A stretch of 64,000 nt of DNA from Lachnospiraceae bacterium UBA7196 (GTDB lineage Bacteria; Bacillota; Clostridia; Lachnospirales; Lachnospiraceae), in contig DKUU01000033.1 in assembly GCA_002490835.1 (NCBI GenBank), positions 1-64,000 of the forward strand, given 5' to 3'. Each line of letters begins with the position of its first letter. Within the stretch, counting starts at the first letter, position 1. Positions 17,197 through 25,002 of the stretch are shown piece by piece. The notes below the pieces were generated by a model. That model did no database searches and was not told where the DNA came from. It saw only the letters and a list, made by a program, of their open reading frames with translations. The translations under genes were made by a program, and so were the position numbers.

Positions 17197-17225
17197 TTGT
17201 AGCATGAGGAAATGTCCGCTACAAT
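17197..17225 (+). promoter_or_regulatory. Promoter of the PAS protein gene, spanned by an inverted repeat
   Basis: TTGTAG (17197-17202), 17 bp, TACAAT (17220-17225). The inverted repeat ATTGTAGC and GCTACAAT (arms separated by 14 bp, 17196 to about 17225) covers both hexamers, so a dimeric repressor could occlude the promoter. Confidence 0.6.
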
Positions 17226-17322
17226 GGAGTATGTGTTAAACAATGGGAAAATAATATAACCGTAAGTTAAAAAGGGATAACGGTAATAAATGGGAAGAAA
17301 GATAAGAACGGAGGAAAATAAG

Positions 17323-17694
17323 ATGAAGGAAAAAGATTTAGCGCCTTATTTTAAGAGTATCGTCGAGCAGGACCGCTGTGCGGTAGTGATCTGCAATTTG
17401 GAGCATGAGATCATCTACATGAATCCCGCGGCGAAGGAGCGGTATGCGAAGCGGGGCGGGGCCGCGCTGGTGGGAAAGAGTCTGTTAGCCTGCCACAATC
17501 CGCAGTCCGTGGAGATGATCAAAAAGGTGATGGAATGGTTTGCGGAGAGCGCGCAGCACAACATCGTCTATACGTATCATAATGAGAAAGAGAATAAGGA
17601 TGTCTATATGGTGGCCCTGCGGGATGAGGCGGGGGAGCTGATCGGATATTATGAGAAGCATGAGTACCGGAATGCAGACGGGCGCGCTGTATGA
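17323..17694 (+). CDS. Stand-alone PAS domain protein
   Basis: The protein has 123 residues from ATG 17323, chosen because GGAGG lies 8 bp upstream; a longer start at 17290 has no such site. Almost the entire protein is one PAS fold: CAVVICNLEHEIIYMNPAAKERY at the N-terminal strands, a LLACHNP helix region, and VYMVALRDEAGELIGYYE at the final strands. There is no output domain, so it may act as a small ligand-binding or protein-interaction module. The ligand is unknown; the conserved-looking Cys-His in ACHNP could bind a metal or haem, which is speculative. Confidence 0.8.
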   Translation: MKEKDLAPYFKSIVEQDRCAVVICNLEHEIIYMNPAAKERYAKRGGAALVGKSLLACHNPQSVEMIKKVMEWFAESAQHNIVYTYHNEKENKDVYMVALRDEAGELIGYYEKHEYRNADGRAV

Positions 17695-17728
17695 TCTTCG
17701 GTGAGGGGAGGGCGTATATCAAAACAAT

Positions 17729-17756
17729 GGGCACGGTGTCTTGAAACACAGTGCCC
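17729..17756. terminator. Hairpin between convergent PAS and Uma2 genes
   Basis: GGGCACGGTGT (17729-17739) pairs with ACACAGTGCCC (17746-17756), with one mismatch. A weak T-rich stretch follows on the minus-strand reading. It is probably a shared terminator or transcript end. Confidence 0.5.
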
Positions 17757-17770
17757 GATAAGGAATTTAG

Positions 17771-18346
17771 TTACAGGAAGGAACTAAGATCCAGATAGAG
17801 ATCTTCGTAAATCCCCACTTTGACCGGCTCGGTAAACGGATGAACATTGGGGCCGTCCCCGCCCTCAAAATCGTAGATGGTAACAATCTTTTTGGCAGGA
17901 TCGACGATCCAGTATTCGCGGACGCCGGCAGATTGGTATAACATAAGTTTGCGTCCGTAGTCCATGTATTTGTTGCCGGGGGAGGCAATCTCGATGATCA
18001 AGTCAGGCGCCCCGTGACAGCCTTTTTCATCCAGCTTATCTTCCTTGCAGATCACGGTGATATCCGGCTCCACATAATTATGTATGTCGTCCTTCACATA
18101 GACGCCGGGCGCGATGACGACCTCGCAGGGGCCTTTGTGGTTCTTGATGTACATGTAAAGCTGCACATGAAGCTCGCCGAGTATCCGCTGATGCGTGACG
18201 GACGGCGCCTCCATGATGAACATTTCCCCGTCGATCAGTTCGGCCTTTTCTCCCGGCGGAAGCGCCTCGATATCCGCGACGGTGTAGGTCTTTTTACCTC
18301 CTTCAATTACCATAAACTGCTCCTCTCTGTTACTGAATGCTTCCAT
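17771..18346 (-). CDS. Uma2-type restriction endonuclease-fold protein (DUF820)
   Basis: The protein has 191 residues from the ATG at 18346, which has AAAGGAGG upstream on the minus strand; a longer frame reaches 18454 but lacks a ribosome site. It carries the family hallmarks: YTVADIEALPPGEKAELIDGEMF at the N-terminus, HQRILGELHVQL, VEPDITVIC with the catalytic-type Asp, and DLIIEIASPGNKYMDYGRK, giving the PD-(D/E)XK core of D, E and K. It ends with VREYWIVDP. Such proteins are widespread but their biological targets are mostly unknown. It has its own promoter and lies downstream of the asnA terminator. Confidence 0.88.
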   Translation of the reverse strand: MEAFSNREEQFMVIEGGKKTYTVADIEALPPGEKAELIDGEMFIMEAPSVTHQRILGELHVQLYMYIKNHKGPCEVVIAPGVYVKDDIHNYVEPDITVICKEDKLDEKGCHGAPDLIIEIASPGNKYMDYGRKLMLYQSAGVREYWIVDPAKKIVTIYDFEGGDGPNVHPFTEPVKVGIYEDLYLDLSSFL

Positions 18347-18482
18347 AGAATGTCCTCCTTTTCCGCGGCAGAAGACTTCTATGGTCTGCTCCTGCCGCTG
18401 TTTGATTGTGGTTGAGAGTAAAGCGGCAGAAATTGCCTGAATGTGCGAAAGCACGGTTCATTAGATTACTCTTGTTGGAAGT

Positions 18483-18511
18483 ATCATACTATGATTGCAG
18501 AGAGAAGTCAA
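18483..18511 (-). promoter_or_regulatory. Promoter of the Uma2-type gene
   Basis: Reading the minus strand: TTGACT (18511-18506), 17 bp, TATGAT (18488-18483). The start codon is about 135 bp further on. Confidence 0.7.
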
Positions 18512-18540
18512 TAGAAAATCATAAAATTTTTTAACAAAGA

Positions 18541-18558
18541 TAAACGATATATCGTTTA
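18541..18558. promoter_or_regulatory. Perfect 18-bp palindrome, candidate operator
   Basis: TAAACGATATATCGTTTA reads the same on both strands. It lies between the asnA terminator and the Uma2 gene promoter, about 30 bp upstream of the -35 hexamer. It could bind a dimeric regulator of the Uma2 gene; the regulator is unknown. Confidence 0.5.
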
Positions 18559-18562
18559 CTAC

Positions 18563-18603
18563 AAAAAACAGGAGGCATGACCATATTGGTCAACATCCTC
18601 CTG
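18563..18603 (-). terminator. Terminator of asnA
   Basis: On the minus strand a hairpin with arms CAGGAGG and CCTCCTG, plus inner arms TGACCA and TGGTCA, is followed by TTTTTT. Confidence 0.8.
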
Positions 18604-18641
18604 CTTTCTCGCTTTAATAGCTGTCAGCCGCCCAAAACGGA

Positions 18642-19652
18642 TTACAGTAACTGTATCCCATTCGCCAGCGCCTCCCTTGTCACATCTTCCGGCCAGAGGG
18701 AACACTGCACCTCGCCGATATGCGCCTTTCGCAAAAAGAACATACAAATGCGCGACTGCCCGATACCGCCGCCGATGGTGTAAGGCAGGGTTTCGTTGAT
18801 GATGCCCTTCTGGAACGGAAGGGCGGCCCGCTCGGGACAGCCTGCCTTATCAAGCTGCGACAAGAGCGCGTCCTTATCCACACGGATGCCCATGGAGGAC
18901 AGTTCCAGCGCGATATCGAGCACGGGGAAGTAGACCAGAATGTCCGCATTCAGCGTCCAGTCGTCGTAGTCCGGCGCGCGGCCGTCATGCTTTTGACCGG
19001 ATGCTAAGAGATCGCCGATCTGCATCAGGCAGACCGCGCCCTTTTCTCTGGTAATCAGATATTCCCGCTCTTTGGGGGTGTTGTTCGGATAACGGTCCTC
19101 CAGTGCCTGTGTGGTGATAAAGTAGATATCATGGGGCAGGATCTCGTCTATGTAATCGTACTGGATCGCCATATACTTCTCGGTCTTTCGCAGCGCCTTA
19201 TACACTAATTTAACTGTTTCCTGCAGATAATCAAGGCAGCGCTCCTCGCGGGAGATCACTTTTTCCCAATCCCACTGATCGACATAGATAGAGTGGATAT
19301 TGTCGGTTGCTTCGTCCCTGCGGATGGCACTCATATCGGTATAGAGGCCTTCGCCGTGGGTAAAGCCGTACTTGCCGAGCGCCATACGCTTCCATTTAGC
19401 CAGCGAGTGCACGATTTCAGCGGGGGCGTCTTCCTGTTCCTTGATGCCGAAGGTAACGGGACGTTCCACGCCGTTTAGGTTGTCGTTTAAGCCCGAAGCC
19501 GGGTCCACGAAAAGGGGTGCGGATACCCGTAGCAGATGGAGCCTTTCCGCAAGCTGCACCTGAAAAAAGTCTTTTACGGTCTTGATGGCGATCTGCGTAT
19601 CGTGAAGATTCAGGGCGGATTTGTAGTTTTCGGGAATCAGTAAATGGTCCAT
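18642..19652 (-). CDS. asnA: Aspartate-ammonia ligase (asparagine synthetase A)
   Basis: The protein has 336 residues, the usual length for AsnA. It converts aspartate, ammonia and ATP to asparagine, AMP and pyrophosphate in the cytoplasm. Family features visible include the N-terminal LHDTQIAIKTVKDFFQ, the class II synthetase-like core FVDPASGLNDNLNG, VHSLAKWKRMALGKYGF, SIYVDQWDWEKVI, and the C-terminal GGGIGQSRICMFFLRKAHIGEVQ ATP-binding region. The minus-strand start is preceded by GGAGGTAACTT. It is monocistronic, with its own terminator. Confidence 0.95.
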   Translation of the reverse strand: MDHLLIPENYKSALNLHDTQIAIKTVKDFFQVQLAERLHLLRVSAPLFVDPASGLNDNLNGVERPVTFGIKEQEDAPAEIVHSLAKWKRMALGKYGFTHGEGLYTDMSAIRRDEATDNIHSIYVDQWDWEKVISREERCLDYLQETVKLVYKALRKTEKYMAIQYDYIDEILPHDIYFITTQALEDRYPNNTPKEREYLITREKGAVCLMQIGDLLASGQKHDGRAPDYDDWTLNADILVYFPVLDIALELSSMGIRVDKDALLSQLDKAGCPERAALPFQKGIINETLPYTIGGGIGQSRICMFFLRKAHIGEVQCSLWPEDVTREALANGIQLL

Positions 19653-19905
19653 AAGTTACCTCCATGCCAGAGCTTTTTTGCGCGGACTTTGTGTCCGCAT
19701 TTTCTTATTACCTATTTTATTTAACCGCTTTTCTGATTAGAAAGCAAGAAAAATCTGTCAGTCGATTGTTTTGGGAACATGCAAAGGGTAAAATAAGGGG
19801 AGACATTTTACGTCCCGTAATGAGAAATAAAACAATGCCCGTTTTATGTCCTGTAGACTGCGGGCGGGAAGTGATATATTTTTGCCGGAAGGAGGTCGCG
19901 AAACA

Positions 19906-20424
19906 GTGGATCAGACAAAAATAGGAATGTTTTTCAAGGAACTCAGAAAGGAAAAAGGGCTGACACAGGAACAGCTCGCGGAGTGCTTTGGGGTTTCCAG
20001 ACGAACCGTATCGAGATGGGAGACAGGCAGCAATATGCCGGATCTGGATATTCTCATTGAGATGGCCGATTATTACGAAGTGGAACTGCGGGAACTGCTT
20101 GACGGAGAAAGGAAGGAAGAAAAAATGAATCAGGAATTGGAAGAAACCGTATTAAAGGTGGCGGATTACAGCAATGATATGAAGCAAAAGCTCACAAGGA
20201 ATATGCACATCCTGTTTATCGGCGGACTTGCCGCGGCAGTCTTACACTTAGTTTTGGTGTTTACAGACCATGCCGATAATTTCCTCGGCGGTTTTTGTCA
20301 GGGGATTACGCTGGGCATGATGATCGTCGGTGTGATCATAACCAGCAAATATGCGGCTAAGATTAGGCTGTTTAAAAAGAGGCTTCTCAGCGGACAGTCG
20401 CTTGAAAACGAAAAAAACTTGTGA
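19906..20424 (+). CDS. XRE helix-turn-helix protein with C-terminal membrane helices
   Basis: The protein has 172 residues from GTG 19906, chosen because GGAGG lies 10 bp upstream and because the HTH begins immediately after it. Residues about 5-60 are the DNA-binding domain (KEKGLTQEQLAECFGVSRRTVSRWETGSNMPD). A linker is followed by two transmembrane helices (about 105-124 and 130-148) and a basic tail. Membrane-tethered XRE regulators of this plan are common in Firmicutes. It ends 37 bp before the chemoreceptor gene and may be co-transcribed with it. Confidence 0.85.
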   Translation: MDQTKIGMFFKELRKEKGLTQEQLAECFGVSRRTVSRWETGSNMPDLDILIEMADYYEVELRELLDGERKEEKMNQELEETVLKVADYSNDMKQKLTRNMHILFIGGLAAAVLHLVLVFTDHADNFLGGFCQGITLGMMIVGVIITSKYAAKIRLFKKRLLSGQSLENEKNL

Positions 20425-20461
20425 TAAAATATCTCTCGGAAAAATCGAGGGAGAGAAGATT

Positions 20462-22489
20462 ATGCGTTTTTTTGTCAATAGAAAACTGGCTACGCGCATC
20501 GGGATCGTGACGACGGCGCTTACGTTTACGGGAATGTTTTTACTCTGGTTCATCGTTTCCAGCCGTGTCGCCAGAATCGTTGAGGGCAATATTACGAATC
20601 AGATGATCGATGTGGTGGAATCGAGGGCGTCTATCATCAATGACTATGTAGCTTCCGCGGAAGAGTATATGACGGCCTTTGCGCTGGGCAGCGAGGTAAG
20701 GGAGCTGCTCGCCGATCCGGATGATCCTGCGCTTTTGGCAAGAGGGCAGCAGTATACTGAGGACTTTGCGGCAGTCAAAGGTATCTTTGAAGGCCTGTAC
20801 ATCGGTACGCCGGATACGCATATCCTGACGCACACATCGAAGGGCGCGATCGGCATAACCACCAGAGAAGGCGATTCCCTAAAGGAGTTTCAGGACACCA
20901 TTCTGGCGGAGCCGAAACTGACCAATCTGGGGATCATGAAGTCGCCGGGCACGGGGAGCATGATCATTTCCATGTATTATCCGCTCTTTGAGGGAGAGAA
21001 GTGTATCGGTTATGTGGGCGCGGGCGTTTTTGCCAGCCGTCTGATGGATTCGCTGCTGGATCTGGAGATCGGCGGCCTGCCCAACAGCGAATATGTCTTT
21101 TTGAATGTGGAGACGGGGACTTATCTGTATCATGAGGATGAGGCGCTCTTAAATACAGAAACAAAGGATTTAGGTTATCAGGAGATCATTCGTCTTATCA
21201 AGAACGGACATGATACGCAGGCGGGTACTTATTCCTATCGGGACGAAAACGGCATAGATCAATTGGTCGTATACAAATATCTGGCCGACCGTAACTGGGT
21301 CTTCATGGTGCGCGACAGTGTGGGAGAGGTCTATCAGGAAGTAGAGACGGTGCGCAGTACCGTCGGTATCTTCTGCGCGGTTGTCGCGTGGGTGATCATT
21401 CTCGTAACGCTGATGATCCTGCATCGGGAAAGTAAGGAATTGATGCTTATGGAAGGCGCGATCAGCCGCCTCGGTAATCTGGAACTGTCCGCCGATCAGG
21501 GTTTGGAAGCTTTTTACGGCAGGACGGATGAGATTGGTATGATCGCGCAGACGATCCACCGTCTCTGCGAATGCCTGCGCATGACCATCGATGATATTGG
21601 CCGTATTCTGGGAGAGATGGCGGACGGTAATATCGCCGTGGATGTGGAGATGAACGAGCGCTATTACATAGGTGATTTCAAGGTCCTTTCGGAGAGTCTT
21701 AAGAGCATACGCACGAATCTGACGAGTCTCATGCGGGATATCAGGAGCATTGCAAACGAGGTAAACAGCGGCGCGGATGAAGTTTCCGAGGGTGCGCAGG
21801 CATTGTCGCAGGGCGCGGCAAGACAGGAACTTTCGATTAATGGCCTTGTTTCCAATATCACGGACATTACCGGGCAGATCACAAATAGCGCTGCCCGCTG
21901 TAAGGATGCAGGCGAGCTGGTTGACAGGGCGATGGGGTATGCCGTAGAAGCCGACAGGAAGATGGAACAGCTTTCCGCGGCCACAAAGAACATTGCCGAA
22001 TCTTCCGAACAGATCGGAAGCATAGTCAAGACGATCGAAGATATTGCTTTCCAGACTAATATTCTGGCCATTAATGCCTCGGTCGAGGCTGCAAGAGCAG
22101 GAGAAGCCGGAAAGGGCTTCGCCGTCGTATCGGGCGAGGTGAGGAGCCTTGCCTCCAAGTCGGCGCAGGCTGCGCAAAATACGGGCGTGCTGATCAGCCG
22201 CTCGACAAACGATGTCAAGTTGGGAACGGAATCTACCTTAGACGCGATCTCTGCGATGCAGGTCATCGGCGAGTGTGTGCAGTCCATCAAGGCGCTGATG
22301 GATGAGATCAGGCTTGCCAGCGCGCAGCAGTCGGAGATGATCGTTTCCGTGGAAAACAGGATCAGGGAAGTTTCCAAAGTGATCGAGAGCAATTCTGCCG
22401 CTGCGGAAAAGAGCGCGGAAGTTTCCAATGAATTATCCGGTCAGGCAAAGACGCTGAATCAGCTGATCGGCCGCTTCCGGATCCGCTAG
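20462..22489 (+). CDS. Methyl-accepting chemotaxis protein with dCache sensor
   Basis: The protein has 675 residues from ATG 20462, which follows AGGGAGAG; the frame extends further upstream only into the XRE gene. A transmembrane helix at about 15-37 and another at about 300-320 enclose a large extracellular sensor of dCache type (GLYIGTPDTHILTHT, GYVGAGVFASRLMDSLL, VYKYLADRNWVFMVRDS). Then come a HAMP-like linker and the long cytoplasmic signalling coiled coil with the conserved hairpin tip IAFQTNILAINASVEAARAGE. It signals to CheA/CheW at the cell pole. No chemotaxis partners are in the window, and the ligand is unknown. Confidence 0.9.
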   Translation: MRFFVNRKLATRIGIVTTALTFTGMFLLWFIVSSRVARIVEGNITNQMIDVVESRASIINDYVASAEEYMTAFALGSEVRELLADPDDPALLARGQQYTEDFAAVKGIFEGLYIGTPDTHILTHTSKGAIGITTREGDSLKEFQDTILAEPKLTNLGIMKSPGTGSMIISMYYPLFEGEKCIGYVGAGVFASRLMDSLLDLEIGGLPNSEYVFLNVETGTYLYHEDEALLNTETKDLGYQEIIRLIKNGHDTQAGTYSYRDENGIDQLVVYKYLADRNWVFMVRDSVGEVYQEVETVRSTVGIFCAVVAWVIILVTLMILHRESKELMLMEGAISRLGNLELSADQGLEAFYGRTDEIGMIAQTIHRLCECLRMTIDDIGRILGEMADGNIAVDVEMNERYYIGDFKVLSESLKSIRTNLTSLMRDIRSIANEVNSGADEVSEGAQALSQGAARQELSINGLVSNITDITGQITNSAARCKDAGELVDRAMGYAVEADRKMEQLSAATKNIAESSEQIGSIVKTIEDIAFQTNILAINASVEAARAGEAGKGFAVVSGEVRSLASKSAQAAQNTGVLISRSTNDVKLGTESTLDAISAMQVIGECVQSIKALMDEIRLASAQQSEMIVSVENRIREVSKVIESNSAAAEKSAEVSNELSGQAKTLNQLIGRFRIR

Positions 22490-22503
22490 AATCGATCAAA
22501 AAG

Positions 22504-23241
22504 TTATTCCGCAGGCCGGCTCGTTTCGCTATGCAGGAGCCGGTCGTGCTGTATTATAAAATGGTTGCCGGTTTCCTTGCTGATAGGAAGCTTTGTACCG
22601 TCTGTCAAAGTGATTTCCGTTTTTGTGTGTGCTTTAATATAGTGATAATTTACAAAATAGGATTTATGAATCCTGAAAAAAGGGATTTTAGCAGCGGCTA
22701 ATTGTTCCTCCACGTCTGAGAGTTTGCCGTTAAAACTTTCGATACCGTTTTCCCGGCAGTGTATCAAAATTTTTCTGCCGCAGCTTTCAAAGTACATGAT
22801 GTCCGTGCAGGGAATCTTGTATTCTGCCCTTTTATATTGGTAGAAAAAGTAAAAATGCCGTTTGCAGATCCTTTGATTGGCTTCCAGAAAGATGGTCTCA
22901 AACCGGGGCGCATCTATAGGCTTTTTGAGCAAAGCAAAAATATCCAGACAAAAGAATTCCAGTATTTTGGTTCCATATCCGCAAAGGTAGATGAACAGCG
23001 CGTTTTCATCTGCTTTTCTTATTTTTTCGGCAGTTGAAATGCCGTCGTCGCGCTGCATCTGAATATCGAAATAAACGATGTCGTACCTTTTTCCGTCAAG
23101 AATATACGCCTCCAGAGCGTGAGCGCTGTAAAAGATATCGATTTCGACAGGAATATGCTCCTTATGAGAAATGGCGTTAAGGAGCGCTTCTATTTGATTG
23201 GTAATGGTATTTTCCTTATCGCAGACCGCTATTGTGATCAA
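22504..23241 (-). CDS. LytTR-family response regulator
   Basis: The protein has 245 residues, probably with a TTG start at 23241 preceded by AGAGGGAAG on the minus strand. Residues about 1-120 are a receiver domain with VCDKE at the acidic pocket and IVYFDIQMQRDDG containing the phospho-accepting Asp. Residues about 135-235 are a LytTR DNA-binding domain (YKIPCTDIMYFESCGRKILIHC, FFRIHKSYFVNYHYI). No sensor kinase is adjacent. Four 11-bp direct repeats between its promoter and start codon are likely binding sites for a LytTR protein, perhaps its own. Confidence 0.88.
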   Translation of the reverse strand: MITIAVCDKENTITNQIEALLNAISHKEHIPVEIDIFYSAHALEAYILDGKRYDIVYFDIQMQRDDGISTAEKIRKADENALFIYLCGYGTKILEFFCLDIFALLKKPIDAPRFETIFLEANQRICKRHFYFFYQYKRAEYKIPCTDIMYFESCGRKILIHCRENGIESFNGKLSDVEEQLAAAKIPFFRIHKSYFVNYHYIKAHTKTEITLTDGTKLPISKETGNHFIIQHDRLLHSETSRPAE

Positions 23242-23260
23242 TGAATCTTCCCTCTTTTCA

Positions 23261-23304
23261 GGATGTATTCTGAATGTATTTAAAATGTATTCTGTTTGTA
23301 TTCC
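23261..23304 (-). promoter_or_regulatory. Four 11-bp direct repeats in the leader of the LytTR regulator gene
   Basis: Units 23261-23271, 23272-23282, 23283-23293 and 23294-23304 each contain TGTATT (minus strand AATACA) in the same phase. The period is exactly 11 bp, about one helical turn, as expected for direct-repeat recognition on one DNA face. They sit from about the transcription start to 20 bp before the start codon. Confidence 0.75.
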
Positions 23305-23307
23305 ATA

Positions 23308-23337
23308 ATTATACTGTAAAAGTTAGTTTTCCGTCAA
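23308..23337 (-). promoter_or_regulatory. Promoter of the LytTR regulator gene
   Basis: On the minus strand: TTGACG (23337-23332), 18 bp, TATAAT (23313-23308). The 11-bp repeats start about 4 bp downstream of the -10. Confidence 0.7.
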
Positions 23338-23352
23338 CAGACAAATTTAAAC

Positions 23353-23492
23353 GTAACAGTTCAGCCTTCGGCTTCACTGTCACGCCTGATGCACACAAAA
23401 TGCTCCAAAGCAGCATTTTGGCGCTTGCACAACTCGCAAAATCGCATACAGAGCGATTTTACTCGCGGAATAGTGCAAGGCTGAACTGTTAC
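23353..23492. repeat. Structured intergenic element with 16-bp perfect outer stem
   Basis: GTAACAGTTCAGCCTT (23353-23368) pairs perfectly with AAGGCTGAACTGTTAC (23477-23492). Inside are hairpins CAAAATGC with GCATTTTG and AAAATCGC with GCGATTTT, and a CTTGCAC with GTGCAAG helix. ACTCGC occurs twice near the right side. It has no coding capacity. It lies between the divergent LytTR and radical-SAM promoters. Confidence 0.75.
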
Positions 23493-23500
23493 ATTTAAAC

Positions 23501-23512
23501 AAACAAATGTTC
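23501..23512. promoter_or_regulatory. Candidate LexA (SOS) box 1
   Basis: AAACAAATGTTC matches the Gram-positive SOS core GAAC-N4-GTTC with one mismatch. It sits 9 bp upstream of the -35 hexamer of the radical-SAM gene. Confidence 0.5.
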
Positions 23513-23521
23513 TAAATAAGC

Positions 23522-23550
23522 TTGCAAATTGCTGAGGCGTATGTTAAGAT
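23522..23550 (+). promoter_or_regulatory. Promoter of the radical-SAM DNA-repair gene pair
   Basis: TTGCAA (23522-23527), 17 bp, TAAGAT (23545-23550). It is flanked by two candidate LexA boxes. Confidence 0.7.
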
Positions 23551-23560
23551 AGACAAAATA

Positions 23561-23572
23561 GAACACATGTTC
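23561..23572. promoter_or_regulatory. Candidate LexA (SOS) box 2, perfect core match
   Basis: GAACACATGTTC is an exact match to GAAC-N4-GTTC. It lies about 10 bp downstream of the -10, at the transcription start, an ideal repressor position. Confidence 0.75.
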
Positions 23573-23688
23573 TACGTTCGGGTGCCTGGATTTGTTTCAA
23601 TGGATTTCGGCAGTAGGATGAGGCAGCGGATTGCGCGAAGGATTCCGTCTGCCCATGTTGTTTCCGAACAGGGATAGGGAGACGGAAG

Positions 23689-24999
23689 ATGGAGTTACGG
23701 ATCGCGCCGCAGATGTCGGTGATGGAAAAATTGGAAATACTTGCGGAAGGGGCGAAGTATGACGTGTCCTGCAGTTCCAGCGGTTCCTCCCGTGCAAATG
23801 ACGGAAAGGGCCTTGGCAATACCGTGGCGGCGGGACTCTGTCACAGCTTTGCTGCGGACGGCAGATGTATCTCCCTGTTAAAGATTCTCTTTACCAACGA
23901 ATGTATCTACGATTGTAAATACTGCGTCAATCGCCGTTCCAACGATGTGCCGCGCGCATCCTTTACCCCCGATGAGGTCTGCGAGCTGACCATGGAATTT
24001 TACAGGCGTAATTATATAGAAGGTTTATTTTTAAGTTCGGGCATTCTTTACAGCCCAAACTATACGATGGAACTGATCTGCGAGACGGTACATAAGCTGC
24101 GTACGATTCACAGGTTTCAGGGTTACGTTCATATCAAGGCCATTCCCGGAGCGGATCCTTTGCTGATTCAGAAAGCGGGGTATCTGGCGGACCGCATGAG
24201 CGTTAATCTGGAGATGGCCACGGCGGAGGGACTTCGGGCGATCGCACCGAACAAGCACCGCAAAAATATTCTGGCGCCCATGCGTCAGATTCAGAACGGC
24301 ATCACGGAAAACAAGAACGAAATTACCTTGTATCGGCACGCGCCGCATTTCTGCGAGGCAGGTCAATCCACCCAGATGGTGATCGGCGCCCTGCCGGAGA
24401 GCGACTTTCAGATCATGTCGGTGGCGGAGAGCCTCTATGAGAAGTTTTCCCTAAAGAGGGTGTATTATTCGGCGTTTGTGAATGTTAATGAGGACAAGGA
24501 CCTGCCGGCCCTTAGCGGAGGACCGCCGCTGCTTCGTGAGCATAGACTGTATCAGGCTGATTGGCTGCTGCGCTTCTATGACTTTAAGGTGGAGGAGCTT
24601 TTAACGGCCGAGCGGCCGAATTTTAATATGGCGATCGATCCCAAGGCCGACTGGGCGGTGCGACATTTAGAGCAGTTTCCGGTGGAGATCAACAGGGCGG
24701 ATTACCATACGCTTTTGAGGATTCCGGGGCTGGGGGTAAAGAGCGCCAGAAGGATCGTCGCGGCCAGACGATTCGGAAATCTGACGTTTGCGGACTTGAA
24801 AAAAATCGGCGTCGTCTTAAAACGGGCGCTCTATTTTATCACCTGCAACGGCAAAATGATGTATCCCACGAAGCTCGATGAGGAGTACATCGTACGTAAT
24901 CTGGTTTATCAGAATCAGATGGGGAAAGGGGAGAAACTTCCCTTTCTGGCTGATGGCACGAGCTATCGGCAGCTATCCTTATTCGAAATGGGAGTATAA
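23689..24999 (+). CDS. Putative DNA modification/repair radical SAM protein
   Basis: The protein has 436 residues from ATG 23689. The radical-SAM cluster motif is seen in NECIYDCKYCVNRR (C-x3-C-x2-C, residues about 66-73). The barrel continues with LFLSSGI and YVHIKAIPGADP. The C-terminal part has a helix-hairpin-helix segment (LLRIPGLGVKSARRIVAARR), a DNA-binding motif, followed by a second, less regular KKIGVVLKRA repeat. This architecture matches the family annotated as putative DNA modification/repair radical SAM protein (TIGR03916), whose reaction is not established. It is co-transcribed with its usual partner, 3 bp downstream, and the promoter carries SOS boxes. Confidence 0.87.
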   Translation: MELRIAPQMSVMEKLEILAEGAKYDVSCSSSGSSRANDGKGLGNTVAAGLCHSFAADGRCISLLKILFTNECIYDCKYCVNRRSNDVPRASFTPDEVCELTMEFYRRNYIEGLFLSSGILYSPNYTMELICETVHKLRTIHRFQGYVHIKAIPGADPLLIQKAGYLADRMSVNLEMATAEGLRAIAPNKHRKNILAPMRQIQNGITENKNEITLYRHAPHFCEAGQSTQMVIGALPESDFQIMSVAESLYEKFSLKRVYYSAFVNVNEDKDLPALSGGPPLLREHRLYQADWLLRFYDFKVEELLTAERPNFNMAIDPKADWAVRHLEQFPVEINRADYHTLLRIPGLGVKSARRIVAARRFGNLTFADLKKIGVVLKRALYFITCNGKMMYPTKLDEEYIVRNLVYQNQMGKGEKLPFLADGTSYRQLSLFEMGV

Positions 25000-25002
25000 T
25001 TT

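Noticed and set aside
19664..19924. 86-codon plus-strand frame upstream of the XRE gene
   Set aside because: It spans the divergent promoter region, has no ribosome site and overlaps the XRE start in another frame.
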